A stretch of 55,061 nucleotides of DNA, taken from NCBI GenBank assembly GCA_944326445.1, contig CALVDZ010000014.1, forward strand, positions 1 through 55,061, given 5' to 3'. This DNA comes from an uncultured Helicobacter sp. GTDB lineage: Bacteria > Campylobacterota > Campylobacteria > Campylobacterales > Helicobacteraceae. The number at the start of each line of letters is the position of its first letter. The stretch's first letter is position 1. Below are positions 33,124-42,049 of this stretch, one piece after another. The position numbers and the translations under genes were made by a program. The notes beneath the pieces were generated by a model. The model saw nothing but the letters and a program-made list of their open reading frames with translations. It had not been told where the DNA came from and made no database searches.

Positions 33124-35160
33124 ATGCGATATTTTCTTGTATTAGCCTTGTGCGTGCTGCCCCTACTCGCCCTCCAAAGCAAGCAGGCGCAGGAGCACAA
33201 TGGAGCGCAAAAGCGCAATGAGGCGCAAAATGGGGCACACAACGAGGCGCGCGATAGTGCCAAAAATAGGGCGATTGCGCGAGCCTTAGAGCTAGAGCTG
33301 CATAACCAAAAGCAGTGGCGGGATTTGCTGCATTTTGATGGGAAAGAGAGTGAGATTGTCTCGCCTGAGTTTTTTTATGCCAAAGATGGCAAAAGGGACG
33401 CCAAAGCCGAGCTTATCGCCACGATTGAGGCGTTTTATCAGCCCATAGATTCTGTCATCGTGCCAGAGGACTTCATAGAGCGCGTGAGCAAATCCAACGC
33501 CCTGCTTGATGCCGCAGTGACCTCCCTGCCGCGCCGCTCGAGTAGTTCAGAGGACTACCATGGCATTTGTCGCTTCCCAGCGCGGTTTTTTTATCTCCAT
33601 TCCCTTTTGGACTTTGAGGAGCTGCCACGCGTGGAATGCCAAGAATTTAAAGCAATGTTTGCCTATGTCAATCCCAAAAGCGCGACACTCATCTTCCCCG
33701 CAGCGCATATCAACTCCCCCGCCTCGATGTTTGGGCACACCTTTTTGCTCCTAAACTCGGGGTTTAACTCACGCCTGCTCTCCTTTGCGATTAATTACCA
33801 AGCTTCAGCCGATCCCAATGTCGAAAATGGCTTTGCCTTTGCGTTTAAGGGGCTCTTTGGAATGTATGATGGGCGTTTTTCTATCCTGCCTTATTACGAA
33901 AAGCTCAAAGAATATCGCGATGTCGAAAACCGCGATATATGGGAGTTTGATCTCAATTTAGACTATGAGGAAGTCCTGCAGATGTATCGGCATATTTGGG
34001 AGCTTGGCGATGCGTGGTCGTGGTATTATTTTTTTGACAAAAACTGCTCGTATAATATCCTGTGGCTCCTAGAGGTGGCGCGCCCTAGCCTAAATTTGCG
34101 CAAAAAATTTATCTACCAAGTTAATCCCCCCGAGACGCTCTTTGTGATGCGCGATGCGGGGCTTATTATCAGTGAGAGCTATCGCCCTAGCAGGCGCGCT
34201 AAGCTCCTTGCCTATGAGCGCGATATGAGCTTTGGCGATGTGCGCAAGGCAAAAAAGCTCGCCAAAGGCAAGCTAAGCGCGCAAGAAATCGCTGATGATG
34301 AGAATCTCTCCTTGCGCCAAAAGCAATATATCTTAGAATCTAGTATCGAGATGAGCGAGTATTGGTATGCCAAAGATCGCTTAAGCAAAGACGACTACAC
34401 GCACATAATCCACGAGAGCGCGTCTGTGCGCTCAAAGCTCGGGGCGAGCAAAGCAGTGGAAGTCCCCACGCCAAACTCCCCGCTTAGCGGCAATCGCGGC
34501 TTGCGAATTAGCCCGATGTATGTCGCCACTGCAGATTCTAGCGGGATCACAGGGCAGGGCTTGGGGCTAGACTTCCGCCTTGCCTATCACGATATTAGCG
34601 ATAATGACAGGGGCTATCTCATAGGTGCGCAGATCGAGTTTTTGAGAATCTTAGGCTACACTGGGGTGGATTCACAAAACCAAATGCGCGCGCATATCCA
34701 CCACGCTACGATTCTCTCGCTCGCCTCCTTTGGTATGGTGAGCAAGTTTTTCACGCCCTTTTCTTATCGCCTAGATATGGGCTTTTCACGGCAGTTTTTG
34801 CACGATAATCTGCGCTATTACCTCGCCCTTGGTGGCGGGCTCTCCACGCGCATAGGAGATTATAGCTATGTGTATTATCTCCTTGAGCCCACTTTGTATT
34901 TTGATAGACACAATCAAGGCAGGTTTTTGCTCTCCAACGCCTTTGGGGTGGTGCTAGGCAATGATGGCGCATCTAAGCTCGCGCTAGAGTATAAGCTAAG
35001 AGCCTATGGCGTGCAGGATATTGGGCATTATGTGAGTGCCACGGGCTCGATAAACCTGCGCCCAAATCTCGGGCTTTTTCTCACCATAGAATCTAATCTC
35101 CTCCCACAGCCCTATATCTCGCGCTATGGGCTGCAAAGTGGGTTTAGAATCTACTTCTAG
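33124..35160 (+). CDS. DUF4105-domain outer-membrane protein
   Basis: A 678-residue envelope protein with a signal peptide (MRYFLVLALCVLPLLALQSK) and an Ala/Asn/Glu-rich linker. The DUF4105 region (about 150-330) contains NSPASMFGHTFLLLNSGFNS and FFDKNCSYNILWLLEVARP; the His and Cys of these motifs look like a papain/NlpC-type catalytic pair. The C-terminal third (about 440-678) is a beta-barrel ending GLQSGFRIYF with a terminal Phe. The DUF4105 domain is related to the Lnb lipoprotein N-acyltransferases, but such a reaction here is only a suggestion. It begins downstream of the divergent reductase gene. Confidence 0.8.
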   Translation: MRYFLVLALCVLPLLALQSKQAQEHNGAQKRNEAQNGAHNEARDSAKNRAIARALELELHNQKQWRDLLHFDGKESEIVSPEFFYAKDGKRDAKAELIATIEAFYQPIDSVIVPEDFIERVSKSNALLDAAVTSLPRRSSSSEDYHGICRFPARFFYLHSLLDFEELPRVECQEFKAMFAYVNPKSATLIFPAAHINSPASMFGHTFLLLNSGFNSRLLSFAINYQASADPNVENGFAFAFKGLFGMYDGRFSILPYYEKLKEYRDVENRDIWEFDLNLDYEEVLQMYRHIWELGDAWSWYYFFDKNCSYNILWLLEVARPSLNLRKKFIYQVNPPETLFVMRDAGLIISESYRPSRRAKLLAYERDMSFGDVRKAKKLAKGKLSAQEIADDENLSLRQKQYILESSIEMSEYWYAKDRLSKDDYTHIIHESASVRSKLGASKAVEVPTPNSPLSGNRGLRISPMYVATADSSGITGQGLGLDFRLAYHDISDNDRGYLIGAQIEFLRILGYTGVDSQNQMRAHIHHATILSLASFGMVSKFFTPFSYRLDMGFSRQFLHDNLRYYLALGGGLSTRIGDYSYVYYLLEPTLYFDRHNQGRFLLSNAFGVVLGNDGASKLALEYKLRAYGVQDIGHYVSATGSINLRPNLGLFLTIESNLLPQPYISRYGLQSGFRIYF

Positions 35161-35161
35161 T

Positions 35162-35977
35162 CTAGCTATGAAAGATACGCTGAAATTGGGGCAGGAGTGA
35201 AGCTTGTGGATTGATAAAGGCGAGCTTTGCCCCCATATGCGCAAAATACGCGCTTAGCTTAGTATCATAGCGCGCTAGATTCTCTTTATAGTGCGCGAGC
35301 GTGAGGGCGTGCGTGCAGCTCTCATTTGTCTCTATATCGCATATGTGATACCCCCACGCAGAATCTAAAAAGCTCGGCTCCCATTCTTGCTTAGAGCGCA
35401 CACAGAGCGCATAAAGCACCAAGTGGTGCTTGAGCGAGGCGATGGGCGCGTGTGAATCTAGCTTGTAAAAATCCCCGATAACTACGCCCAAGCCCTTTTG
35501 ATGTCTGTGCGCGATGAGGTGGTGCAGGAGTTTTGCGCTCGTGGCTTTGTGGAGAGTTGCGCGCTTAGCAAAACGCAGGGCTTTGAGTGAATCTAGCAAG
35601 GCGCGTATGTGCGTGGGATTGCTAAGCGTCTTTGGCTCGTGCGCGTCTAGGTAGTGCAAAAGTGGCTTTAGCCCATACACACGCGCGCTTTGGAGCAGAA
35701 GCTCGCAGATTTGCACGACTCCCTTGAGTTTGGTGGGCGTGCCTAGCAGGAGGCTTTGGCTAGGGAGTAGGAAGAGGTGCAGATAGGAGAGGGCTTGAGC
35801 TTGAAAAACCCTAACCATGGGCTTTTGGTATCTAAGGCAGGCAGTGGGCGAGAGGAGGCGTGCGTCCTGTCCATATACATACTCGCCTAGCTCGAAGAAA
35901 TCTCCACCTTCACCCGCAGTGTCGCGTGCGCGCAAATGTGGGAGGGGGACAAAGGGGAGTTTGCGCGTAAATCCTAG
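35162..35977 (-). CDS. DUF58-domain protein
   Basis: A 271-residue soluble protein partnered with the MoxR ATPase. It has a degenerate DUF58 signature, RARDTAGEGGDFFELGEYVY followed by GQDARLLSP, in place of the usual R.G.G.EF..LR.Y..GDD.R.IDW. A vWA-like region follows, with VFQAQALSYLHLFLLPSQSL and GVVIGDFYKLDSH. DUF58 proteins accompany MoxR in many genomes and are thought to act in assembly of envelope or metal-containing complexes. The start is uncertain: the ATG at 35977 lies 16 bp after the moxR stop, while one at 36025 would overlap moxR by 32 bp. No adjacent vWA or TPR genes typical of larger MoxR operons are present. Confidence 0.7.
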   Translation of the reverse strand, partial: LGFTRKLPFVPLPHLRARDTAGEGGDFFELGEYVYGQDARLLSPTACLRYQKPMVRVFQAQALSYLHLFLLPSQSLLLGTPTKLKGVVQICELLLQSARVYGLKPLLHYLDAHEPKTLSNPTHIRALLDSLKALRFAKRATLHKATSAKLLHHLIAHRHQKGLGVVIGDFYKLDSHAPIASLKHHLVLYALCVRSKQEWEPSFLDSAWGYHICDIETNESCTHALTLAHYKENLARYDTKLSAYFAHMGAKLAFINPQASLLPQFQRIFHS

Positions 35978-35993
35978 CATAGATTCTCTATTT

Positions 35994-36932
35994 TTAAGGG
36001 ATTGGCACGCGTTGGGAGAGCTCATCTAGGATTGTCTGTGGGCTTATCCCACGCCCGATGGCTTCAAAGCTTAGTAAGATTCTATGAGAGAAGACAAAGG
36101 GCAGCACCTCTAGCACATCGCTTGGGCTCACATAGTCTTTGGCGTGCAAAAACGCATAGGCTTTGGCTGCTAGGCTTAGATCGAGGCTTGCGCGGGGCGA
36201 GACGCCTAGGCGCAGTGCTTGAGTGCCCTCTATGAGGAGCTCGCCGCGCGTGGCTTGGCTCAGGGCGACTATGTAGGCATACACGCTCTCATCGCAATAC
36301 ACAGATTCTATGGACTGCCTAATAGAATCTAGCTCATAGGCTTGCAAAATCGGCTCGAGGGCGTGCGCGTAGTGCTTGCCTTGGAGTATGGCTATCTCGC
36401 TTGCGCTATCGGGGTAGCTTAGGGGAATGGCGAGCATAAACCTATCGAGCTGGGCTTCGGGGAGTGCATACACGCCTTCAGATTCTATGGGATTGGCAGT
36501 GGCGATGACGATAAAGGGGCTTGGGAGCAGGTAGGAATCCTCGCCTATGGTGACTTGGTGCTCTTGCATCGCCTCTAGGAGCGCGGATTGCACCTTAGCG
36601 GGCGCGCGATTGATCTCATCGGCAAGCAAAATATGAGTAAAAATCGCACCAAAGCGCGTGTGTAAATCGCTATCCTTGGGGTTATAAATCTGTGCGCCGA
36701 TGATGTCGCTAGGGAGCAAGTCGGGCGTGAATTGAATGCGTTTGAAACTAAGCTCTAGGGATTTGGCGAGGGCTTTAGCGAGCGTGGTTTTGGCAAGTCC
36801 GGGCACACTCTCTAGGAGTATGTGTCCTTGTGCAAAAATCCCTATAAGCACCATATCTATAAGCTTTTCTTGTCCTAAAATGCAGGCGTTTAGCTGCGTC
36901 TTTAGCTTGGCAATTTTGTGCGTGTGTGGCAT
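35994..36932 (-). CDS. MoxR-family AAA+ ATPase
   Basis: A 312-residue chaperone-type ATPase. Walker A reads LLESVPGLAKTTLAKALA, Walker B and its flank ILLADEINRAPAKVQSALLE, and the following AMQEHQVTIGEDSYLLPSPF and IATANPIESEGVYALPEAQL are the strongly conserved MoxR motifs. A C-terminal lid domain (VSPRASLDLSLAAKAYAFLH) completes the protein. It is expected to act with the DUF58 protein encoded next. The ATG at 36932 follows AGGAG. Confidence 0.92.
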   Translation of the reverse strand: MPHTHKIAKLKTQLNACILGQEKLIDMVLIGIFAQGHILLESVPGLAKTTLAKALAKSLELSFKRIQFTPDLLPSDIIGAQIYNPKDSDLHTRFGAIFTHILLADEINRAPAKVQSALLEAMQEHQVTIGEDSYLLPSPFIVIATANPIESEGVYALPEAQLDRFMLAIPLSYPDSASEIAILQGKHYAHALEPILQAYELDSIRQSIESVYCDESVYAYIVALSQATRGELLIEGTQALRLGVSPRASLDLSLAAKAYAFLHAKDYVSPSDVLEVLPFVFSHRILLSFEAIGRGISPQTILDELSQRVPIP

Positions 36933-36976
36933 TTGCGCTCCTTTTGCGTTACTCGTGGCATTGTAGCACTCTGCGC

Positions 36977-37192
36977 CTAAATGACAGGCAAAATCTCCTT
37001 TAGCCGTGCCTTAAGCGCGCGGTATTCTAGCACTTCTATGTAGTTTTGCAGATAGCTTTGCACCCAGTAGGGAAACTCCTTGCTACAACCCCAGTTATTT
37101 ACACTCTGTGGGCTGATCCCCACCATTTGGGCAAATTCTTTCTTGCTGAGATTTGCGCGTGCTAGGAGTGTTTTAAATGTTCGCTTGTCCAT
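36977..37192 (-). CDS. Small XRE-like DNA-binding protein
   Basis: A 71-residue helix-turn-helix protein: TFKTLLARANLSKKEFAQMV, then GISPQSVNNWG, is a lambda-repressor-like HTH; the rest is a short helical tail. An in-frame ATG at 37216 would add eight residues. Its start faces a small plus-strand gene across 163 bp that contain two ACTCTAAAGAGT-like operators (37239-37250, 37271-37282), so autoregulation is likely. The role is unknown; similar single-domain regulators occur in mobile elements and toxin-antitoxin loci, and some conserved ones in Helicobacter chromosomes. Confidence 0.75.
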   Translation of the reverse strand: MDKRTFKTLLARANLSKKEFAQMVGISPQSVNNWGCSKEFPYWVQSYLQNYIEVLEYRALKARLKEILPVI

Positions 37193-37238
37193 AACCACAC
37201 TTTTAGCAAAAGGCATTCCATACTAAAGCTTAAAATAT

Positions 37239-37282
37239 ACTCTAAAGAGTAGTTATAAAATTATATAAATACCCTAAAGAGT
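37239..37282. promoter_or_regulatory. Two operator-like sites between the XRE gene and the divergent small gene
   Basis: Site 1 ACTCTAAAGAGT (37239-37250) has inverted arms ACTCT/AGAGT. Site 2 ACCCTAAAGAGT (37271-37282) matches it at 11 of 12 bases. They are 32 bp apart, about three helical turns, in an AT-rich promoter region. The neighbouring XRE-like protein is the obvious candidate to bind them. Confidence 0.65.
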
Positions 37283-37355
37283 ATAAATTAAGTAAAAATT
37301 AATTAAGTTATGGCTATACTTTTGATTTTAGAAATCACTTACAGGAGCGGGATTT

Positions 37356-37568
37356 ATGGAAAATAACAAATCACAAGAGGCTAACATCTCACGGAATCTT
37401 AAAATCAACACCCAAACGCTTTTGCAGCTAGACAAACAAGACATCATCAAGCTAAAAAACATCGTGCTAGAGCTAAAAAGCAAGCATTTGCAGATACTAG
37501 GGCAGACTTATGAGTTTCGCCAAAGGAGTGAATCTAAAGAAGCGAGTCTAAGCGTAGAGTATAAATAA
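37356..37568 (+). CDS. Small hypothetical helical protein
   Basis: A 70-residue, charged, probably coiled-coil protein (TQTLLQLDKQDIIKLKNIVL, then ELKSKHLQILGQTYEFRQR). There is no signal peptide or transmembrane helix. The ATG at 37356 follows AGGAGCGGGATTT. It is divergent from the XRE gene and shares its operator region, so the two may form one regulated unit. I do not recognise the family. It is followed by htpG on the same strand after 110 bp. Confidence 0.6.
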   Translation: MENNKSQEANISRNLKINTQTLLQLDKQDIIKLKNIVLELKSKHLQILGQTYEFRQRSESKEASLSVEYK

Positions 37569-37678
37569 TCTTTATAGAAGTAGTATAAAGTTTATTGAGT
37601 ATAAATCTATAAAAATCAGAATCTTTTTAGTTTTTTCTGCTACAATGCGCCCAAATTTTCTCAACACAAGGAGTATTT

Positions 37679-39586
37679 ATGGCTACTAAGCATTCTTTTC
37701 AGACAGAGATCACACAACTTTTGGATTTGATGATACATTCTTTGTATTCCAACAAAGAAATCTTTTTGCGTGAGCTTGTGAGCAACGCCTCTGACGCGCT
37801 CGATAAGCTCTCTTATCTCACTTTGAGCGATGAGAAGTTTAAAAGTCTCGCCTTTAGCCCGCGTATTGATATATCCTTTGATGACAAAAAGGGCACAATC
37901 ACCATCCAAGACAATGGTATCGGAATGAATGAATCCGATCTCAAAGAACATCTAGGCGTGATCGCCAAATCGGGCACCAAAAGCTTCCTCTCCCAACTCT
38001 CTGGGGATAAGAAAAAAGATTCTGCGCTCATTGGGCAGTTTGGCGTGGGGTTTTACTCGGCGTTTATGGTAGCAGATCGCGTGGTGGTGCAGAGCAAAAA
38101 GGCAGGCGAGGATAAGGCGTATGCGTGGGTGAGCGATGGCAAGGGCGAGTATGAAATCGGCGAGTGCGTGCAGGAGGGCTTTGGCACGCAAATCACGCTC
38201 TATCTCAAAAACGATGAAAAGCACTTCGCCTCGCGCTGGGAGATTGAGAGTATCATTGGCAAATACTCCGAGCACATTGCCTTCCCTATCTATCTGCACT
38301 ATAGCGAAGTCGTGAGCGAGCCCCAAGAGGATAACGCAGAGGATAAAAAAGAGGGCACAGAGGATAAGAGTAAGAAAAAAGAAAAACTTGAGCAAAAGCA
38401 AAAGCAGATAAACTCGGCAAAAGCCCTCTGGACTCTGCCCAAATCCGAGCTAAAAGAGCAGGATTATAAGGATTTTTATAAGTCCTTTGCGCACGATAAT
38501 GCCGATCCTTTGCGCTGGATTCACACCAAAGTCGAGGGCAACCTAGAATACACCACGCTCTTTTTTATCCCCAAAAGCGCGCCCTTTGATCTCTATCGTG
38601 TGGATTACCAAAGCGGCGTGAAGCTCTATGTCAAGCGCGTGTTTATTACCGATGATGATAAGGAGCTTTTGCCCTCTTATCTGCGCTTTGTGCGCGGGGT
38701 GATTGATAGTAGCGATTTGCCGCTCAATGTCAGTCGCGAGATTTTGCAACAAAACAAAATCCTAGCCAATATCAAATCCGCCTCTACCAAAAAAATCCTC
38801 TCAGAAATCGCCTCGATGGCAAAAGATGAGAATCTCTATAAGGAATTTTTCGCCCAATTTGGCAAGGTGCTCAAAGAGGGGCTTTATGGGGATTATGAAA
38901 ACAAAGAAAAATTGCTTGAGCTTATGCGCTTTGATAGCCAAAAGCGCGAGTTTATCTCGCTTAAAAGTTACAAAGAATCTATGCCAAAAGAGCAAAAAAG
39001 TATCTATTATGTGCTAGGCGAGCGCAAGGAGCTGCTCAAAAGCTCTCCGCTTTTAGAGAAGTTTGCTAACAAGGGCTTTGAGGTGCTGCTGCTAAGTGAT
39101 GAAATCGATGGTATGGTGATGCCAATGGTGGGCGAATACGACAAAACGCCGCTCAAAAACATCAGCTCCAAAGACGCGCTAGATGAGATCGGCGATGAGG
39201 GCGTGAGTGAGGAGGTAAAAAAGGAGTTTGAGCCCATTGTAGCGGGCTTTAAAGACACGCTAGGCGAGCAAATTGGCGAGGTTAGCCTCACAAGCCTTAT
39301 GCAGCAAGCCCCGCTAAGCCTCATCAAGCAAGACGACAATCCTATGCTAGCCCAACTCTTTGCCCAAATGGGACAGCAAGCCCCCAAAGCCAAGCCAAAC
39401 ATCGAGATTAATGTCAATCACGAGATTTTCCAAAAGCTCAAAAACTCACAAGACAAAGACAAAATCGCTAAAGTCGCGCAGCTGCTCTTTGGCAGTGCGC
39501 TGATTGCTGAAGGGGGGAGCCCAGAGCAGGGCGGGGAGTTTAGCAAGCAGCTTAATGCGCTGATGATTGAGTGGTTAAACCAATAA
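37679..39586 (+). CDS. htpG: Molecular chaperone HtpG (bacterial Hsp90)
   Basis: A 635-residue Hsp90-family ATP-dependent chaperone. The N-terminal GHKL ATPase has LIHSLYSNKEIFLRELVSNA-type residues (SLYSNKEIFLRELVSNASDA), ITIQDNGIGMNESDL, GTKSFLSQL and IGQFGVGFYSAFMVADRV. A charged linker (about 215-240, KKEGTEDKSKKKEK) is followed by the middle domain with RGVIDSSDLPLNVSREILQQ and a C-terminal dimerisation part. The ATG at 37679 follows AAGGAG. The frame is intact throughout. Confidence 0.96.
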   Translation: MATKHSFQTEITQLLDLMIHSLYSNKEIFLRELVSNASDALDKLSYLTLSDEKFKSLAFSPRIDISFDDKKGTITIQDNGIGMNESDLKEHLGVIAKSGTKSFLSQLSGDKKKDSALIGQFGVGFYSAFMVADRVVVQSKKAGEDKAYAWVSDGKGEYEIGECVQEGFGTQITLYLKNDEKHFASRWEIESIIGKYSEHIAFPIYLHYSEVVSEPQEDNAEDKKEGTEDKSKKKEKLEQKQKQINSAKALWTLPKSELKEQDYKDFYKSFAHDNADPLRWIHTKVEGNLEYTTLFFIPKSAPFDLYRVDYQSGVKLYVKRVFITDDDKELLPSYLRFVRGVIDSSDLPLNVSREILQQNKILANIKSASTKKILSEIASMAKDENLYKEFFAQFGKVLKEGLYGDYENKEKLLELMRFDSQKREFISLKSYKESMPKEQKSIYYVLGERKELLKSSPLLEKFANKGFEVLLLSDEIDGMVMPMVGEYDKTPLKNISSKDALDEIGDEGVSEEVKKEFEPIVAGFKDTLGEQIGEVSLTSLMQQAPLSLIKQDDNPMLAQLFAQMGQQAPKAKPNIEINVNHEIFQKLKNSQDKDKIAKVAQLLFGSALIAEGGSPEQGGEFSKQLNALMIEWLNQ

Positions 39587-39773
39587 TGGCGTAGTGATTG
39601 TTAGAATCTAGGGCTATCTCATAGGACGCGCCATCGTGCAAATCGATGAGATAGCACTGATCGCCATTTTCGCGTTGTGCGCGCTCTGGCGGATAGCCCC
39701 TAAGGCGCGCTAACACCTCCTCCAAATCCACGCATAATGCAGAAAATCCAAACATCACAAGCTTATAGCGCAT
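39552..39773 (-). CDS. Small hypothetical protein overlapping the htpG 3' end
   Basis: A 73-residue protein (MRYKLVMFGFSALCVDLEEV, then LARLRGYPPERAQ) of unknown family, with an N-terminal hydrophobic strand but no clear signal peptide. The ATG at 39773 follows AAAAGGAG, which supports it being translated. Its 3' end overlaps the convergent htpG by 35 bp. The rest reads CYLIDLHDGASYEIALDSNN, a short beta-rich segment. Confidence 0.6.
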   Translation of the reverse strand: MRYKLVMFGFSALCVDLEEVLARLRGYPPERAQRENGDQCYLIDLHDGASYEIALDSNNHYAIIGLTTQSSAH

Positions 39774-39932
39774 ATTTTCTCCTTTTGGCTTATGCTTTGT
39801 GGGGTATTATGGAATGCTTTGTGTAATACCAAGCCAACAGGCACAAGAAGCCATAATGGAGCAAAGGGAAAAAAAGGAATTTTGCTACAATGCCACCACC
39901 CATCACACACATCTCAAGCATAAAGGAATCCA

Positions 39933-40703
39933 ATGCGCCTAAACCAATACATCGCCCATCATTCAAAGTTTTCGCGCCGCGAGGCTGATGCGCTCATAGA
40001 ATCTGGACGCGTGAAACTCAATCACACAAAGGCTACCTTGCAAAGTGTGTTGGGAGCGAAGGATAAGGTGTTTGTCGATGGCAAGCTCTTGCGCCCTGTG
40101 CAAAAATACACCGCTATCATCTACCACAAGCCCAAAGGTGAGCTAGTGAGCAAGCGCGATGATAGGGGGCGCAGGACTATCTATGATAGCTTAGATTCTA
40201 AGTTTAGGGGGTTTAGCTATGTCGGGCGGCTGGATTATGCAAGTGAGGGGCTTTTAATCCTAAGCGATAGTAAGCAGGTGGTGCATTCTCTAAGCACCGC
40301 AGCCCTCCCACGCACATACAATCTCAAGCTCTCCCACGCGCTTAGCCCCAAACTCTTGGATTCTGTGCGTTTGATGCTAGAGGAGGGCAGGGGCTTTGAG
40401 ATAGACAATCCCAAGGGCGCGCATACTTTGAGCAAGATTCACTCCCTCACGCTCGCGCCGTTTCTGGGCTTTGAGATTTTGCGCGATAGTGCGCTGCCAC
40501 GCGTGCGTGTGGTGCTAGAGGAGGGCAAAAACCGCGAGTTGCGGCGGTTTTTTGCGCAATTTGGCTATGAGATTTTGGATTTAAAGCGTGTGGGCTATGG
40601 GTTTTGCTCTCTTAACAACCTGCCTTGTGGCAAATGGCGGTATTTCACAAAAGAAGAGTATAAAAAGCTAAGAGCCTTTTTGGGCGAGTGCGGAGCAGAG
40701 TAA
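39933..40703 (+). CDS. rluB: rRNA pseudouridine synthase, RsuA/RluB family
   Basis: A 256-residue enzyme that isomerises uridine in rRNA. The N-terminal S4 RNA-binding domain is MRLNQYIAHHSKFSRREADA. The catalytic motif with its Asp is SYVGRLDYASEGLLIL, preceded by YHKPKGELVSKRDD; the C-terminal VVLEEGKNRELRRFFAQFGY is the family's motif III. By length and motifs it fits the RsuA/RluB/RluE/RluF group; which nucleotide it modifies cannot be told, so the symbol is tentative. The ATG at 39933 follows AAAGGAATCC. Confidence 0.85.
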   Translation: MRLNQYIAHHSKFSRREADALIESGRVKLNHTKATLQSVLGAKDKVFVDGKLLRPVQKYTAIIYHKPKGELVSKRDDRGRRTIYDSLDSKFRGFSYVGRLDYASEGLLILSDSKQVVHSLSTAALPRTYNLKLSHALSPKLLDSVRLMLEEGRGFEIDNPKGAHTLSKIHSLTLAPFLGFEILRDSALPRVRVVLEEGKNRELRRFFAQFGYEILDLKRVGYGFCSLNNLPCGKWRYFTKEEYKKLRAFLGECGAE

Positions 40704-40760
40704 ATCCCGCTCGGAATAACAAATGCTTTTGTAAGCGCAAAGATTCTATAAGGAAAGGCA

Positions 40761-42041
40761 ATGATTGATATAAAAGTGGTGTTAAACGACTTTGAAGCCT
40801 TGCAAGAGAGGCTTGCGATAAAAAAGGTGAGCGCGCAAGTCCTCACGGAGTTGCGCGAGCTAGCAAGCGCGCACAAAAAATGCAAACAAGAGCTAGAGGA
40901 GCTCCAAGCCTACCAAAACAAAACTTCCAAGCTCTTTGGGCAATACCGCGCCCAAGGGCAGGATACCAATGAGCTAAAAGAAGCACTAGATACCAACAAG
41001 CAAAAGCTCGCCCGCGCCCAAGAGCAGCTTAGTGAGATAGAATCTAAGCTCCAAACGCTCGCCCACACGATTCCTAATATCCCAGATTCTAAAACACCTG
41101 CTGGCGATGATGAGCATGATAATGTGGAAGTGGCTAAGGTTTTAACTCCTCGCACATTTGACTTCACGCCCAAGGAGCATTGGGAGCTTGCTGAGCAAAA
41201 TGGGTGGATAGACTTTGAATCTGGCGTGAAGCTTGCCAAAAGTCGCTTTAGCGTGCTGCGCGGCGAAGGTGCGCGGCTAAATCGTGCGCTGATTAATTTT
41301 ATGCTGGATTATAATGAGCGCGCGGGCTTTGAAGTCGTGAGCACGCCGCTACTTGTCAATGCGCATTGTCTCTTTGGCACGGGACAGCTGCCTAAATTTG
41401 AAGAGGATATGTTTAAGGTAAAAACCCACATAGAGGAGTTAGATTCTCCTGATAGTAAGATACACGAGCTCTATCTCATCTCCACTTCAGAGATCACGCT
41501 CACTAATCTCTACAACGACACCATTATCCCCAAAGACAAGCTGCCCATTATGCTCACTGCCCACACGCCCTGCTTTCGCAAAGAAGCCGGGAGCGCGGGG
41601 CGCGATACGCGGGGAATGATACGCCAACATCAGTTTGACAAAGTCGAGCTCGTCGCGCTCACACATCCTCACTCTAGCGACGCGATGCAAGAAAAAATGG
41701 TAGAGACAGCAAGCGGAATCTTGCAAGCCCTAGAGCTACCCCATCGCCTCGTGCAGCTATGCGGGGGGGATTTGGGATTTAGCGCGAGCAATACCATAGA
41801 TATCGAGGTTTGGCTGCCCGGGCAGGGCTGCTATCGCGAGATTAGCTCCATCTCCAATACGCGCGACTTCCAAGCACGCAGGGCAAAGATACGATTTAAA
41901 GATGAGAAAAAAAACACCCTCGTGCATACCCTAAATGGCTCATCACTCGCCGTGGGGCGCACGCTTATTGCAATTATGGAGAATTACCAAAACCAAGATG
42001 GGAGTATCACTATCCCAAAGGTGCTACAAAAATATCTCTAA
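40761..42041 (+). CDS. serS: Seryl-tRNA synthetase
   Basis: A 426-residue class II aminoacyl-tRNA synthetase. The N-terminal antiparallel coiled-coil arm (about 28-105) contacts tRNA-Ser. Catalytic motifs: GFEVVSTPLLVNAHCLFGTG (motif 1 region), TPCFRKEAGSAGRDTRGMIR with HQFDKVELV (motif 2), and LNGSSLAVGRTLIAIMENYQ (motif 3), plus EISSISNTRDFQARRAKIRF. The start follows AAGGAAAGGCA. It is 8 bp upstream of the TPR protein gene, with which it is probably co-transcribed, as in H. pylori as I recall. Confidence 0.96.
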   Translation: MIDIKVVLNDFEALQERLAIKKVSAQVLTELRELASAHKKCKQELEELQAYQNKTSKLFGQYRAQGQDTNELKEALDTNKQKLARAQEQLSEIESKLQTLAHTIPNIPDSKTPAGDDEHDNVEVAKVLTPRTFDFTPKEHWELAEQNGWIDFESGVKLAKSRFSVLRGEGARLNRALINFMLDYNERAGFEVVSTPLLVNAHCLFGTGQLPKFEEDMFKVKTHIEELDSPDSKIHELYLISTSEITLTNLYNDTIIPKDKLPIMLTAHTPCFRKEAGSAGRDTRGMIRQHQFDKVELVALTHPHSSDAMQEKMVETASGILQALELPHRLVQLCGGDLGFSASNTIDIEVWLPGQGCYREISSISNTRDFQARRAKIRFKDEKKNTLVHTLNGSSLAVGRTLIAIMENYQNQDGSITIPKVLQKYL

Positions 42042-42049
42042 GGTAGGCT

